NCBI RefSeq assembly: GCF_001278705.1
Contig: NZ_CP012600.1
Coordinates: forward strand, 2,294,190 to 2,358,189
Length of the DNA: 64,000 nt
Direction of reading: 5' to 3'
DNA from: Bacillus gobiensis
Lineage (GTDB): Bacteria; Bacillota; Bacilli; Bacillales; Bacillaceae
The notes under the pieces are model-generated. The model was not told the DNA's origin, made no database searches, and was given only the letters and a program-made list of their open reading frames with translations. Positions 63,486 to 64,000 of the stretch are shown piece after piece. Made by a program: the position numbers and the translations under genes. The stretch's first letter is position 1; each line of letters begins with the position of its first letter.

Positions 63486-64000
63486 GTGGATTACGTTATT
63501 GAAATGTTGAATATACGTAAAGAATTTCCCGGGATTGTCGCCAATGATGATATCACCCTGCAGGTGAAAAAAGGTGAAATCCATGCACTATTAGGAGAAA
63601 ACGGAGCTGGAAAATCGACACTGATGAATGTTCTTTTCGGATTATACCAGCCGGAAAAAGGCGAAATACGGGTCGATGGGAAGCCTGTCAAAATCACGAA
63701 TCCTAATATAGCAAATGACCTTGGAATCGGTATGGTCCATCAGCATTTTATGCTCGTCGATACCTTTACAGTCACAGAAAATATCATTCTTGGAAAAGAA
63801 CCCAGCAAGATGGGGAAAATGGACGTGAAAAGCGCGTCCAGAGAGATTAAAAAATTATCAGATCAATACGGGCTGCAAATCGATCCCGATGCAAAGATTT
63901 CGGATATTTCCGTAGGCATGCAGCAGAGGGTTGAAATCTTAAAGACACTGTACCGTGGAGCAGATATTCTTATCTTTGATGAGCCTACTGCGGTACTGAC
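63486..64000 (+). CDS. nupO: Guanosine ABC importer ATPase NupO, C-terminus outside window
   Basis: GTG 63486 opens a frame that runs off the window after 171 codons. LLGENGAGKSTLMNVL is the Walker A loop, MVHQHFMLVDTFTV the Q-loop as in sugar and nucleoside ATPases (RbsA/YufO type), ISVGMQQRVEILKTLYRGAD the signature, and LIFDEPTAVLT Walker B. Such proteins carry two ABC domains; only the first is seen. It follows nupN in the operon. Confidence 0.92.
   Translation, partial: MDYVIEMLNIRKEFPGIVANDDITLQVKKGEIHALLGENGAGKSTLMNVLFGLYQPEKGEIRVDGKPVKITNPNIANDLGIGMVHQHFMLVDTFTVTENIILGKEPSKMGKMDVKSASREIKKLSDQYGLQIDPDAKISDISVGMQQRVEILKTLYRGADILIFDEPTAVL

Overview
The window is chromosomal DNA of a low-G+C Gram-positive spore-former of the Bacillus subtilis/licheniformis type. 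Evidence: AGGAGG-type ribosome sites, TTG and GTG starts, LexA boxes of the Bacillus form, and a right half that follows the B. subtilis order tgl-yugU-yugS-yugP-mstX-yugO-pgi-yugJ-yuzA-yugI-alaT-alaR-yugF-yugE-patB-kapB-kapD-pbpD-yuxK-yufK-malK-malR-nupN-nupO. The species cannot be fixed from sequence alone.

Region 1 (1-6225) is a surface-polysaccharide locus: a glycosyltransferase cut by the window edge and two diverged, facing copies of a UDP-sugar cassette (2-epimerase plus CapE-type dehydratase). Each copy has lost the gene the other keeps. Region 2 (6.5-9.5 kb) holds a VOC protein, the quinone-stress pair mhqR/mhqD with a matching palindrome, and a drug-efflux transporter. 

Region 3 (10.6-31.6 kb) is accessory DNA bounded by pieces of a tRNA-Ala(GGC) gene: its 3' half at 10614, a complete copy at 29610 and its 5' half at 31542. 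It contains a wrecked prophage (dead integrase, ImmA-like protease, broken RusA, terminase and portal genes, and a portal-to-lysin deletion). It also carries cargo: a G+C-rich two-gene unit that surrounds a 16S rRNA-like segment, a 679-residue protein with a HEPN-like helix, a ComEC-like hydrolase, an orphan SinI-like peptide, DUF421 proteins, a SOS-boxed broken yolD, a serine recombinase without its catalytic residues, a SulP-Usp operon, two unknown overlapping genes and IS3 fragments.

Region 4 (31.8-44 kb) returns to core genome: uppP, yubA, an ABC-F gene with an attenuator and leader peptide, an oxidoreductase, five 52-bp tandem hairpin repeats, a DJ-1/PfpI protein, a chemoreceptor with an internal stop, a phosphotransferase, a lipoprotein and transglutaminase. 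Region 5 (44-64 kb) is the conserved yug/kap/yuf block: potassium channel with Mistic, glycolysis (pgi), alanine synthesis (alaRT), KinB-pathway genes (kapB, kapD), PBP4, the malate two-component system and the start of the guanosine ABC transporter. 

The least explained parts are the 16S-like segment with its G+C-rich neighbours (11.2-12.5 kb), the 679-residue protein (13-15 kb), the three-part tRNA arrangement, a candidate C-rich small RNA between alaT and yugI, and the yugS leader. The many single frameshifts and stops, some in otherwise well-kept core genes (ABC-F, chemoreceptor), could partly be sequencing errors.
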